This document shows, piece by piece, positions 54,009 through 63,759 of a DNA stretch of 64,000 bases. The notes under the pieces were generated by a model. That model was not told the origin of the DNA. It saw only the letters and a list, made by a program, of their open reading frames with translations, and did not search any database. Both the position numbers and the translations under genes were made by a program. Position 1 is the stretch's first letter. Every line of letters starts with the position of its first letter. The stretch lies in the NCBI RefSeq assembly GCF_900100435.1, contig NZ_FNEX01000007.1, positions 222,645 through 286,644 of the forward strand, written 5' to 3'. The DNA comes from Pedobacter sp. ok626. Lineage in GTDB: Bacteria > Bacteroidota > Bacteroidia > Sphingobacteriales > Sphingobacteriaceae.

Positions 54009-54938
54009 GTGAAACAAAGTATTGTTCGAATAGAGCACTTATCGCACAGGTACAGTAAAGACTGGGCCATACGCGACATTAATTTTGAAACTGGCCATTC
54101 AGGCATTCTGGGTTTACTTGGCTCAAACGGAGCAGGTAAATCAACCACCATGAACATTCTTTGCGGCGTTTTGAACCAGACCGAAGGTAAAGTTTACATA
54201 GATGGAATAGACCTGCAGAAAGAGCCAGAAAGGGCCAAGAAACTGCTTGGTTTTCTTCCTCAGAATGCCCCTTTACATCTGGATTTGACGGTAGATGAAT
54301 ACCTGACCTACTGTGCTTTTATCCGTGAAATGGATAAGAAAAACATTTCAGCCGCAGTTAATGAGGTTAAAGACAAATGTGGCATTTCACATTTTAGTAA
54401 GCGGCTGATCAGCAACCTCTCCGGAGGCTATCGTCAGCGTGTAGGTATTGCTCAGGCCATTATACACAAACCCTTACTGGTGGTGCTGGACGAACCGACC
54501 AACGGATTAGATCCGAATCAGATTCTGGAGGTCCGCAAATTGATTAAAGAAATTGGAGAAGAACGTTCCGTCATCTTTTCATCTCATATTTTATCCGAAG
54601 TAGAAGCAACATGCAGAGACATACGGATGATAGAGAACGGACGGATGGTATTTTCAGACACCATGGAAGCATTTAACAATTATATTATGCCCAATTCTAT
54701 GTTGTTGTTTATGGACAACCCTCCCACGATGCAAGAACTTGGCGCTTTACCTGGGGTAACCGGAACAGAGCTCCTGAATGACGGCAGCATTCGTTTACAT
54801 TTCGAAGCTTCAGATACCTTATCCAAATCGATCATTGAGTTAAGTGTTCAAAAGGGATGGCAATTGACGGAGATTATGCTTGAAAAAAGCTCTCTTGATG
54901 AAATTTTTGCTCAATTATCCAATAAAAACCCACGGTAG
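54009..54938 (+). CDS. ABC transporter ATP-binding protein, GldA-like
   Basis: This is a 309-residue protein from a GTG start. Walker A G-S-N-G-A-G-K-S-T-T, signature N-L-S-G-G-Y-R-Q-R, Walker B L-V-V-L-D-E-P-T-N-G-L-D-P and the S-S-H-I-L H-loop are all intact. The extra C-terminal region (about 220-309) is typical of ABC-2/GldA-type ATPases. The next gene, 5 bp downstream, encodes a GldF-GldG fusion, so the two form one complex. A gliding role is not implied by these genes alone; many non-gliding Bacteroidota carry such systems. Confidence 0.88.
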   Translation: MKQSIVRIEHLSHRYSKDWAIRDINFETGHSGILGLLGSNGAGKSTTMNILCGVLNQTEGKVYIDGIDLQKEPERAKKLLGFLPQNAPLHLDLTVDEYLTYCAFIREMDKKNISAAVNEVKDKCGISHFSKRLISNLSGGYRQRVGIAQAIIHKPLLVVLDEPTNGLDPNQILEVRKLIKEIGEERSVIFSSHILSEVEATCRDIRMIENGRMVFSDTMEAFNNYIMPNSMLLFMDNPPTMQELGALPGVTGTELLNDGSIRLHFEASDTLSKSIIELSVQKGWQLTEIMLEKSSLDEIFAQLSNKNPR

Positions 54939-54943
54939 AATTT

Positions 54944-57235
54944 ATGAAAATACTTAAAATAGCGAAACTTGAAATCAGTATACTTTTTTATTCGCCTGTA
55001 GCCTGGCTTGTACTGGCCATATTTGTTGTACAAAGCGGCACTGGCTTTTTTACTTCGTTCGCCATGGTACAGGAGGCTATCTCAATGGGCGAGCGTACAT
55101 CTGATCTTACTGCGAGTTTTTTTATAGGCATGAGTGGTTTATTTACCAAAATTCTGGACACTTTGTATTTATACATCCCCTTGCTGAGCATGGGGGTAAT
55201 GAGCCGCGAGATGAGCAGCGGCTCTATAAAATTACTCTTGTCTTCTCCGGTAAAAATAAAAGAAATTATTTTGGGTAAATACCTTGCTCTGGTAGGTTAT
55301 GGGGCAATCCTGGTATTGATATTGGCCGGTTACGGAGTCATAGCCGCAATCACTATTGATCATGCGGATATTTACCTTATACTATCAGGCTTAACCGGGA
55401 TTTTTCTGCTTATTTGTACTTATTCAGCTATCGGTCTTTTTATGTCCAGCTTAACAAGCTATCAGGTCGTTGCCGCAATTAGTACCCTTGCCGTATTTGC
55501 AGTACTACGTTATGTCGGCGGGATAGGTCAGCGCATAGACTTTATCCGCGACCTGACCTATTTTCTTTCTATATCCGGGCGTGCCGATGAAATGCTTAAA
55601 GGACTGATCAGCAGCAAGGATGTGATTTACTTTATACTGATCATCTGCTTGTTCTTATCGCTTTGTATTCTGCGTCTGCAGGCTGGCCGGGAATCGAAGC
55701 ACTGGACGGTCTTAACAGGTAAATACACACTTTTGATTTGCTTGATATTGTTCACTGGTTACCTGAGCTCAAGACCAGCGTTAATTGGGTATATTGACAT
55801 GACCGCGACAAAATCAATGACCTTGACAAGGGGCAGTCAGGATACCGCTAAAAAAATTGACGGTGAACTGGAAATCAACACTTATGTAAATTTACTTGAC
55901 CGTTCGGTATATTCAGGGTTGCCGGTTTCACGCAATGGAGATTTATCGTTATTCGATGGTTATCGACGGTTTCTGCCTGGTTTAAAAATGAATTACGTGT
56001 ACTATTATGATGTTGAAGATTTAAAGAACAGTCCCAATCTGACCTACCAGGGAGATATTAGTGGTATGAATAAACATCAGATTGCTGAAAAGGTAGCAGA
56101 GAATATGGAACTTGATCTCGATGACTTCATGTCGCCTGATCAGATCCGAAAGCAAATTAACCTGATTCCTGAAGGAAATACCCTTGTGAGACAATTCAGA
56201 TACAAAGGAAAAACGAGTTGGTTAAGATTTTACAATGATTTCAACCGCATCCCCGGAGAGGCCGAAATTACTGCAGCGTTAAAAAGATTAATTGCTGGCG
56301 CTCCTAAAGTTGCCTTCATCACAGGAGATAACGAAAGGAGTATCGAAAAATCGGGTGACAGAAACTATCTAATATTCAGTAATTCAAAACCCACAAGGCG
56401 AGCATTGATCAACCAGGGGTTTGAGGTATTTAACATTGATCTTTCCACACAAGAAATACCGGACAGTTTAAGTGTATTGGTATTGGGGGACCCGACCACT
56501 GCATTAACTGCGGTAGCTCAGAAAAAAATCAAGGCGTACCTTAACAAAGGCGGAAATATGCTCATTACAGGAGAGCCGGGAAGGCGGCAGATACTCAACC
56601 CATTATTAGAACATATTGGTGTCCAACTCTTAAATGGCACCTTGGTTAGTCCGAGTGAAGACAATGCTCCTGACCTGATCATGGGGACCTTTTCTAAACA
56701 GGCCAAAGAAACAGACACGCTGTTCGCAAGGCTAAGGCGAAGCGGCACCTATATGATTATGCAGGGAACTGCCGGTCTAAGCTTTGATAGATCAGCTGGA
56801 TTTAAAACAGACACGCTGGTAACCAGTCCGGAATTTGGCTGGAACAAACAGGGACCAATAGACCTAGCTGCAACCGATGTAAAATTTAACCCGATATCCG
56901 GTGATCAGCCAGGGCCTTTTCCGATCGTCTTATCCATGACGAAAAATAAAGGATCGTTTCTGCAGAAAATTATTGTTTCCGGGGATGCAGATTTTATGAG
57001 TAATGGGGAGCTCGCAAAAGACAGGAGCTATAATGAGCAATTTACCTTAAAACTCTTTAAATGGTTTAGTAACGGGCGATTCCCCGTTGAGATTAAACGT
57101 GCAGCTAAGCTTGATAATTCACTGAAAGTGAATAAAAAGCAAGTTTCAGCATTAAAAGTGGCTTATCTGGGAGTTTTGCCTGCACTAATCGTAGCTTTAG
57201 GCTCATTTATCCTCATCAGGAGAAAAAGAAAATAA
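54944..57235 (+). CDS. GldF-GldG fusion: ABC-2 permease with Gldg-family periplasmic domain
   Basis: This is a 763-residue membrane protein. Residues 1-245 form a six-segment ABC-2 permease resembling GldF. After another membrane segment (about 255-275) comes a large extracytoplasmic domain of the GldG/IFT52 type (about 280-725; V-A-F-I-T-G-D-N-E-R and L-V-L-G-D-P-T-T-A-L near the core). A final membrane segment (about 738-758) ends R-R-K-R-K. In Flavobacterium GldF and GldG are separate proteins. With the preceding ATPase it should form a complete ABC complex. The substrate is unknown. Confidence 0.87.
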   Translation: MKILKIAKLEISILFYSPVAWLVLAIFVVQSGTGFFTSFAMVQEAISMGERTSDLTASFFIGMSGLFTKILDTLYLYIPLLSMGVMSREMSSGSIKLLLSSPVKIKEIILGKYLALVGYGAILVLILAGYGVIAAITIDHADIYLILSGLTGIFLLICTYSAIGLFMSSLTSYQVVAAISTLAVFAVLRYVGGIGQRIDFIRDLTYFLSISGRADEMLKGLISSKDVIYFILIICLFLSLCILRLQAGRESKHWTVLTGKYTLLICLILFTGYLSSRPALIGYIDMTATKSMTLTRGSQDTAKKIDGELEINTYVNLLDRSVYSGLPVSRNGDLSLFDGYRRFLPGLKMNYVYYYDVEDLKNSPNLTYQGDISGMNKHQIAEKVAENMELDLDDFMSPDQIRKQINLIPEGNTLVRQFRYKGKTSWLRFYNDFNRIPGEAEITAALKRLIAGAPKVAFITGDNERSIEKSGDRNYLIFSNSKPTRRALINQGFEVFNIDLSTQEIPDSLSVLVLGDPTTALTAVAQKKIKAYLNKGGNMLITGEPGRRQILNPLLEHIGVQLLNGTLVSPSEDNAPDLIMGTFSKQAKETDTLFARLRRSGTYMIMQGTAGLSFDRSAGFKTDTLVTSPEFGWNKQGPIDLAATDVKFNPISGDQPGPFPIVLSMTKNKGSFLQKIIVSGDADFMSNGELAKDRSYNEQFTLKLFKWFSNGRFPVEIKRAAKLDNSLKVNKKQVSALKVAYLGVLPALIVALGSFILIRRKRK

Positions 57236-57248
57236 TTTTTTAACAGGC

Positions 57249-57280
57249 ATACCTCCTCTAAGGGGCAATACCTGTCTTAC
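57249..57280 (+). promoter_or_regulatory. Repeated regulatory motif, copy 2 (before fecR)
   Basis: ATACCTCCT at 57249-57257 and CCTGTCTTAC at 57271-57280 match copy 1 at 53945-53975. This copy lies 13 bp after the permease stop and 26 bp before the fecR ATG. The same words at nearly the same spacing on both sides of the ABC genes suggest duplication of the original sigma-fecR spacer. Confidence 0.6.
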
Positions 57281-57306
57281 CATTATAAGCGCATTCAAAT
57301 TACAAG

Positions 57307-58398
57307 ATGAACAACGAAGAAATAAAGATCTTATTGGACAGGTATAAGGAGGGCTTAGCCACCGAGGCAGAGTTGGCCTTGCTTGAAAGCTGGTATCTGA
57401 GTGATGAAGACACACTGCCCCCGGAAATGTCTATGGAAGAACGTGTGGCTGCGGTAGATCAGGTTTGGGCCAAACTAGAACCCAAAAAAATGGCGCTATG
57501 GCCACGCCTGATTGCAGCTTCAGCTGTTCTTCTTGTAGTTTCGATCGGCTTATATTTTGGCATTGTTTACAAAACCGGTAAGGTATCAGACACACCTATC
57601 ACGCTGCAAAATGACATCAAACCAGGCAGTAATAAAGCACAACTGACACTTGCCAATGGTAAAGTGATCGACCTTAACGGACTGAAATCAGGAGTAGGGG
57701 TACATGCAGACCGTCTTGCATATGACGATGGTACAGCTGTTGTCGCTAAAGGAAATGATATTAAAAATAACAGTACGATGCAAATGGCCTTAAAAACCCC
57801 AAATGGCGGCACGTACAAACTGAACTTACCCGATGGATCAGTGGTGTGGTTGAACGCCGCATCTACGTTAAAATTTCCTGCATCTTTTGCGGGTTTAAAG
57901 TTTCGTAAAGTGCAACTAAGCGGGGAGGCCTATTTCGAAGTTAAACATGATCACCAAAAGCCTTTCCAGGTAGAAACTGCTGGTCAGCTGATAGAAGATT
58001 TAGGTACAGGCTTTAATGTGAATGCATATAGTGATGAGGAAACAATCAAAACAACACTTGTAGAAGGCAGCCTACGTATTGGCGAAGTAATATTGAAACC
58101 AGGCGAACAAGCATCTGGCTCCGGTAGCCAGATTCGCATAAGCAAAGCTGACCTCGAAGAAAGCATAGGCTGGAAGAATGGTTATTTTGTGTTTCAAAAT
58201 GAACACATCAGCTCCGTAATGCGAAAAGTTGCCAGATGGTATAACGTAGAAGTAGTTTATGATGGAGAAATACCAGACGATGAATTTGGAGGGCGTGTAG
58301 CTCGTACAGCAAATGTATCACAGTTATTAAACAAGCTGGAATTAACGAATAAAGTACACTTTAAAATACAAGGAAGGAGGATTACTGTGCGTAAATAA
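57307..58398 (+). CDS. FecR family anti-sigma regulator
   Basis: This is a 363-residue inner-membrane protein. A cytoplasmic N-terminal region (1-60; L-L-D-R-Y-K-E-G-L-A-T-E-A-E) should bind the sigma factor. One membrane segment lies at about 62-82. The periplasmic FecR domain (about 155-260; L-P-D-G-S-V-V-W-L-N-A-A-S and G-E-A-Y-F-E-V) is followed by a DUF4974 domain (about 285-360). It senses the STN domain of the SusC receptor encoded next and controls the sigma factor at 53346. Confidence 0.93.
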   Translation: MNNEEIKILLDRYKEGLATEAELALLESWYLSDEDTLPPEMSMEERVAAVDQVWAKLEPKKMALWPRLIAASAVLLVVSIGLYFGIVYKTGKVSDTPITLQNDIKPGSNKAQLTLANGKVIDLNGLKSGVGVHADRLAYDDGTAVVAKGNDIKNNSTMQMALKTPNGGTYKLNLPDGSVVWLNAASTLKFPASFAGLKFRKVQLSGEAYFEVKHDHQKPFQVETAGQLIEDLGTGFNVNAYSDEETIKTTLVEGSLRIGEVILKPGEQASGSGSQIRISKADLEESIGWKNGYFVFQNEHISSVMRKVARWYNVEVVYDGEIPDDEFGGRVARTANVSQLLNKLELTNKVHFKIQGRRITVRK

Positions 58399-58514
58399 TT
58401 ACCTGTCCGGTAATCCTGAAAAAAAAGCCAGAAGTGCTTGCAACACAACTGGCAACTCACTGGATTACGTCAATAATTTTTAGATCCTATCAACTTCTTA
58501 AACCAGCATAACAA

Positions 58515-61500
58515 ATGTATAAAAATTATACCACGAATATTGGTATGTACAAAAAGTACATCCAAAAAATTAGGCTAATTATGCGATTAACCACCGTTAT
58601 ACTTATTGTATCCATCATGCAGGCCAGTGCCTCGGGATATGCCCAAAAAATAACGCTTTCTGAGAAAAAGGCGTCATTGAAACAATTGTTCATTAAAATT
58701 CAGCATCAGACTGATTACGATTTTGTGTACACGAAACAATTGTTGAACAATGCAAAGCCGATAGACATCGATGTAAAGGCTATGGACTTAAAGGATGTTC
58801 TTGAGTACATTTTCAAAAACCAGTCATTATCCTATACGATTGATGAAAAAACAGTCATAGTTAAAGCAAAGGAGAAATCGTTTCTGGACCACTTAACGGG
58901 CCCGTTTGCGAATATAGACATTGAAGGCCAGGTGCTCAATGAAAATGGATTACCACTTCAGCGGGCTTCCGTTAGAGTTGAAGGAACCCAGAAAAGTACG
59001 CTAACAGCTGTAGATGGCAAGTTCTACCTTAAAAATATATCCAGCGAGGGAAGGCTGATCATCTCTTATATCGGTTATGGTACAGATACGGTTGACATCA
59101 AAGGCAAAACCAACTTCAGCATTAAACTGGTTCCTGTTGCAAATATGATGGACAATGTAAATATTGTGTCTACCGGTTACCAGAATATTCCTAAAGAACG
59201 TGCTACAGGTTCATTCGAGGTGATTACCAAAGAACAGCTGCAGCACAGTACGGATCCCAATCTGATCAGGAGACTGGAAGGGATCACCAACTCTATGGAT
59301 TTTAGAAATGACCTGCGTCCAGTGAATTCAAGTAATCCCAATGCAAACCGTTCGCCCCTGGCTAACCTCACAATAAGGGGGAAAAACACGCTTAATGAAT
59401 CGGAGAATGCAGATTTAAATGGGAACTATAGTGGTCAGGTTCTCGTGGTGATTGATGGAATCGCCACTCCTTACTCCATTGATCAGATCAATCCCCTGGA
59501 TGTAGAAAGCATTACGGTTTTAAAAGATGCGGCAGCAGCCAGCATTTGGGGTTCAAGGGCTGCCAATGGCGTAATTGTGATCACAACCAAAAAAGGAAAG
59601 TACAGCAGTCCCACCAGACTGTCTTTTAATACGAGCGTAAACATTGCGGAGAAAATAGACTTGTTTTATAATAAAACGATGAGCATTTCTGACCTGATAG
59701 ATGCCCAGGTATTACAATTTACCAATGCAAACAGGCCACTTCCTGAATTGAGCATTGACAGATTGTATGGACAGGAACCCGTTTCACCAGTTGCTGAAAT
59801 CCTGGATGCCTGGAAAAACAAAGGAACATTAAATGAAGGGCAGGCTACGGCACAATTGAATGCCCTTCGTGGAAATGATATCAGAAGAGACTATGATCAA
59901 TATTTCTTACGCAATGCTGTCACCCAGAATTACAGTTTATCATTGGACGGAGGGTCGGAGACGTTCAAATACCGCTTGTCGGGAGGTTATGACAAAGGCC
60001 TTAACAATACCAAAAACTCGGGATCTGATCGTTTGACACTCGGTTACAATGCCGGTGTCAGGCCGTTGAAAAACCTGGAACTTCAGGGATCGATCAATTA
60101 TACGGTTAGGAACAATAAAGAACAGGCGGGTGAAAATAGAATTATGGGGGTAACGGGTGCTCCATTTTACGCATACAGCCGTATGGCAGATGATGCAGGC
60201 CAACCCCTTGAATTGTCTAAAATGTATCGTCAGGGATTTGCGGACCTGTTCGAGCGTACCTACCCCAGTCAATTTCTAAGCTGGCGCTATAAACCACTTG
60301 AAGACATCAGTGAGGGATATAACAACCTTAAAGATCAAAATCTCAACCTCGATTTTACCGCAAATTATAAAGTAGCTCAAGGGCTATCTGTTCAGGCCAC
60401 TTATAATTACAATACCGGCCGTGTTGAAGACAATACCCTGTACAGGCAGAATTCTTTTTACATGCGGAACAAAATCAATTATTTTACAACTTCCCTGGCT
60501 TCTACAGATCCGAGAACAGGAAATTCAGTGACACCATACGTCAGACAGCTTCCTTTGGGCGGACAGTTCAACACGGATCTGACAAAATCAAGTAATCAAA
60601 CGCTAAGGGGCCAGGTAAACTACGACAAAACCTGGAAGAACAAGCATCAAGTTTCTGCTATTGCCGGTATGGATGTTAACCAGACTTACAGGATTATACG
60701 AGGTGATGGATACTACGGTTATGATGAGGAGACGCTCCATAGCGAGAATAAACTGGATTACAAAACAATGATCCCGATCGTTTTTGCGGAAGACTTCAGC
60801 GGCTATAACGGAGAATATATTGCAAACCTGAACACAGGCTTCAGGGAAACCAGACTAAGGACTATGAGCTGGTACAGCAATGCGGCCTATACATACGACC
60901 GCAGGTATACTTTATCTGCCAGCATCCGTAAAGACATCTCCAGTGAATTTGGAGACGGCACCAATACTGGCGGTACACCCTATTACTCCATCGGAGGAAG
61001 CTGGAACATCAACAATGAACCTTTTTATCATTCAGAACTTTTTCCAGTACTCAGTCTGAAATCTACCTTTGGCTATAACGGAAATGTTAACCCAAGGGTA
61101 ATATCAAAGGCGACGATTGTTTATTCCTCGGTATTCGGATTGCCTATGGGCGACAATAACCTTCCCTATGCCTACACAGATCCTAGCGGAAGTGTTTCCA
61201 ACCGTCTGCTCCGTCCTGAGAAAACCGGGGTTTGGAACATCGGTGTAGATTTCGGAATGAAAGGAAACAGAATCTCAGGAAGTCTGCAATATTACGTGAA
61301 GTCAACCTCCGATTTGCTGGACTATGGCAATCTTGATCCGAGTACGGGATATAGCTTCACGATTTACAACATCGGAAACCTGAGGGGTAAAGGTGTAGAT
61401 TTCGCTTTAAACTCTGTAAACATAAAAGATGCGAAATTAAGCTGGAATACCAATTTATTAATGAGCTACAATCGGGTTAAAGTAACCAAATTATTTGGGA

Positions 61501-62228
61501 ACTCTGCGAGCTCCGCAGGCCAGGTAGTGGGAAACAGTGGGGGGACTTTTAATGAAGGATATGATTTGTCAAGAGTGTTCGGATACGAATGGGCCGGCTT
61601 AAACCCTTTAACAGGTGATCCGCAGGGTTATGTAAATGGGGCGCCGGTAGCCATATCTAACTCTGCCGAGGGCAATGAAGCTTACAATAACATTCAGAAT
61701 GCGCCCATTACTTCCCTGAAATACTTTGGGTCAGCTGTGCCCGTACTCTATGGTGCGCTGCGCAATACCCTGAACTATGCGGCATTCTCCCTTTCCATTA
61801 ATGTGCAGTATAAACTGGGCTATTATGTAAGAAGACCAAAAGCACAGGTTGTAAACTATGGCTCCTTATATAATGTAAATGCGATCCTGCAGGGCGAAGA
61901 ATACAACAACAGGTGGCAGCAAAGCGGTGATGAACTGAAGACAAATGTTCCATCAGCGATATTTTCGGCGACCAATACCAACCGGGATAATTTCTATTAC
62001 TACTCCAGCATCAATGTGCTGAAAGGCGACCACGTAAGGCTGCAGGAAATTAACTTCTCGTATACCATACCCGTAAAAAATAACAGGTTCATTAAAAATC
62101 CACGGGTTTACGCCAACGTAAATAATCTGGGAATTCTATGGAAGGCCAATCATCTGGGTATTGATCCGGAAGTTTTTGATTATCCCTCACCCAGGTCGTA
62201 CAGTCTTGGTTTTTCTGCTAACTTTTAA
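58515..62228 (+). CDS. SusC/RagA-type TonB-dependent receptor with STN signalling domain
   Basis: This is a 1237-residue outer-membrane receptor. The signal peptide (M-R-L-T-T-V-I-L-I-V-S to Y-A-Q) is preceded by about 22 residues, common in this group. The STN domain (about 46-115) contacts FecR; a carboxypeptidase-regulatory-like domain (about 135-210), SusC linker (V-S-T-G-Y-Q-N-I-P-K-E-R-A-T-G-S-F) and plug (about 215-360; V-L-K-D-A-A-A-A-S-I-W-G, I-T-T-K-K-G) precede the barrel, which ends L-G-F-S-A-N-F. It forms a cell-surface signalling unit with FecR and the ECF sigma. No carbohydrate-active enzyme gene is visible, so the nutrient is unknown. Confidence 0.94.
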   Translation: MYKNYTTNIGMYKKYIQKIRLIMRLTTVILIVSIMQASASGYAQKITLSEKKASLKQLFIKIQHQTDYDFVYTKQLLNNAKPIDIDVKAMDLKDVLEYIFKNQSLSYTIDEKTVIVKAKEKSFLDHLTGPFANIDIEGQVLNENGLPLQRASVRVEGTQKSTLTAVDGKFYLKNISSEGRLIISYIGYGTDTVDIKGKTNFSIKLVPVANMMDNVNIVSTGYQNIPKERATGSFEVITKEQLQHSTDPNLIRRLEGITNSMDFRNDLRPVNSSNPNANRSPLANLTIRGKNTLNESENADLNGNYSGQVLVVIDGIATPYSIDQINPLDVESITVLKDAAAASIWGSRAANGVIVITTKKGKYSSPTRLSFNTSVNIAEKIDLFYNKTMSISDLIDAQVLQFTNANRPLPELSIDRLYGQEPVSPVAEILDAWKNKGTLNEGQATAQLNALRGNDIRRDYDQYFLRNAVTQNYSLSLDGGSETFKYRLSGGYDKGLNNTKNSGSDRLTLGYNAGVRPLKNLELQGSINYTVRNNKEQAGENRIMGVTGAPFYAYSRMADDAGQPLELSKMYRQGFADLFERTYPSQFLSWRYKPLEDISEGYNNLKDQNLNLDFTANYKVAQGLSVQATYNYNTGRVEDNTLYRQNSFYMRNKINYFTTSLASTDPRTGNSVTPYVRQLPLGGQFNTDLTKSSNQTLRGQVNYDKTWKNKHQVSAIAGMDVNQTYRIIRGDGYYGYDEETLHSENKLDYKTMIPIVFAEDFSGYNGEYIANLNTGFRETRLRTMSWYSNAAYTYDRRYTLSASIRKDISSEFGDGTNTGGTPYYSIGGSWNINNEPFYHSELFPVLSLKSTFGYNGNVNPRVISKATIVYSSVFGLPMGDNNLPYAYTDPSGSVSNRLLRPEKTGVWNIGVDFGMKGNRISGSLQYYVKSTSDLLDYGNLDPSTGYSFTIYNIGNLRGKGVDFALNSVNIKDAKLSWNTNLLMSYNRVKVTKLFGNSASSAGQVVGNSGGTFNEGYDLSRVFGYEWAGLNPLTGDPQGYVNGAPVAISNSAEGNEAYNNIQNAPITSLKYFGSAVPVLYGALRNTLNYAAFSLSINVQYKLGYYVRRPKAQVVNYGSLYNVNAILQGEEYNNRWQQSGDELKTNVPSAIFSATNTNRDNFYYYSSINVLKGDHVRLQEINFSYTIPVKNNRFIKNPRVYANVNNLGILWKANHLGIDPEVFDYPSPRSYSLGFSANF

Positions 62229-62238
62229 TTAAATTGTC

Positions 62239-63645
62239 ATGAAACATCTCAATATATATTTATCGCTGTTGGTATTTGGCCTGGCATTTACCTCCTGCAA
62301 GAAATTTGTCGACATTAAAAAAGACAGTTCGCAATCTTTCATAGAAACGGCAAACGATTGCCAGCTGTTGCTGGACAACTATGATTTATTCAATACCGGA
62401 TATCCTATAGATGGAGAAATCTCCGCAGATGACTATTCTCTTAATGATACGAGGTACAATGACCCCTACTCCATTACCATCGAAGACCGCACCTTATATA
62501 CCTGGCGGGCAACTGCCCAGCGGATCACAGCACAGCAATGGGTAGGCCCTTATAACAAAATATATCATGCCAATTTAGTGATTGAAGCCCTGGCCAAACT
62601 GGAAGGCAGGGAGCAAGCCGCAGTGATAAATCCCTTAAAAGGCAGTGCATTATTTTTAAGGGCATATTCCCTGTGGCATGTTGCCCAATTGTACACCAGG
62701 CCCTACGGAGCTACGTCAAATCAGGACCCGGGCGTACCGGTCCATTTAGTATCCGACATCAATGATACACCAGGTCGCGGAACGGTGAAACAAACTTACG
62801 ATCAGATCATCAAGGATTTAACCGATGCCGCATCCCTGTTGAATACAACCACAAGCATTGCTTCCAGGCCCAATAAGGTGGCGGCTTATGCCATGCTGGC
62901 CAGGGTCTACCTTTCTATGGAGGATTATCCTAATGCATTGAACAGCGCGAGCGCTGCGATAGCATTAAAACCGGCAAGTAACCTGATTGATTTTAATACC
63001 CTCGATAAACAAAGTTTTGCACCATTTCACAGATTTAATGAAGAAGTGATTTTCCATTCAGTTATCCTAAATCAAAACGGCATGTTAGAACCCGGGTATG
63101 GATATGAAGACTTAGCGATCATCGCTCCGGAAATCATTGCATCTTATCAGAGCAACGATCTCAGAAAAACAGTATTCGTAAAAGAAAACACAGATTTGCC
63201 TACGCCAATGAATACCTGGCGATTTGTAGGCAACTATGAATCGGCCGTGGGATCTGCAAAACTATTTAATGGTTTGGCATTAGACGAGTTGTATATTATC
63301 CGTGCTGAATGTTATGCAAGGGCTGGAAACTCAGCAAGTGCAATGACTGATCTAAACACATTGCTACGCAGCAGATGGATTACGGGCACTTACACAGATC
63401 AGACGGCCGCCAATGCCACAGACGCACTGGAAAAGATTCTGGGGGAGCGCCGCAAAGAATTGCTGATGCGCGGGCAACGTTGGACAGATTTGCGCAGGTT
63501 GAATAAGGACACCAGATTTGCAAAGACGCTGACCAGAACCGTTGAAGGGGTGACTTATACGCTTTTGCCAAATGACAGCAGGTTCACTTTACTAATCCCC
63601 CAGGAAGTAATCACTAATTCCAGGTTACAGCAGAACCCAAGATAA
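62239..63645 (+). CDS. SusD/RagB family nutrient-binding lipoprotein
   Basis: This is a 468-residue lipoprotein with lipobox L-A-F-T-S-C (Cys20). TPR-like helices give the SusD fold (A-L-F-L-R-A-Y-S-L-W-H at about 135-145, Y-A-M-L-A-R-V-Y-L at about 214-222), and the C-terminus has E-R-R-K-E-L-L-M-R-G-Q-R-W-T-D-L-R-R-L-N and a final L-L-I-P-Q-E-V. It caps the SusC barrel and binds substrate on the cell surface. It starts 10 bp after SusC. A group II intron in the opposite orientation starts about 36 bp after its stop, so any downstream operon gene is displaced. Confidence 0.92.
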   Translation: MKHLNIYLSLLVFGLAFTSCKKFVDIKKDSSQSFIETANDCQLLLDNYDLFNTGYPIDGEISADDYSLNDTRYNDPYSITIEDRTLYTWRATAQRITAQQWVGPYNKIYHANLVIEALAKLEGREQAAVINPLKGSALFLRAYSLWHVAQLYTRPYGATSNQDPGVPVHLVSDINDTPGRGTVKQTYDQIIKDLTDAASLLNTTTSIASRPNKVAAYAMLARVYLSMEDYPNALNSASAAIALKPASNLIDFNTLDKQSFAPFHRFNEEVIFHSVILNQNGMLEPGYGYEDLAIIAPEIIASYQSNDLRKTVFVKENTDLPTPMNTWRFVGNYESAVGSAKLFNGLALDELYIIRAECYARAGNSASAMTDLNTLLRSRWITGTYTDQTAANATDALEKILGERRKELLMRGQRWTDLRRLNKDTRFAKTLTRTVEGVTYTLLPNDSRFTLLIPQEVITNSRLQQNPR

Positions 63646-63724
63646 TTCTGAAAAGATACATTAGGAGATCCAGATATTGCATAGAGTAGGAAGGTAATCA
63701 TTATTTGATTACCTGTCCCCTCAC

Positions 63725-63758
63725 ACCACCGTACGTGCCGTTCGGCATACGGCGGTTC
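63725..63758 (-). ncRNA. Group II intron domain V
   Basis: Read on the minus strand, this 34-base hairpin starts GAACCGCCGTATGCC, has a GAAC loop and returns GGCACGTACGGTGGT, with the small internal bulge typical of the catalytic domain V. It is the most conserved part of group II ribozymes, and its position right after the maturase stop codon is standard. Confidence 0.9.
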
Positions 63759-63759
63759 A

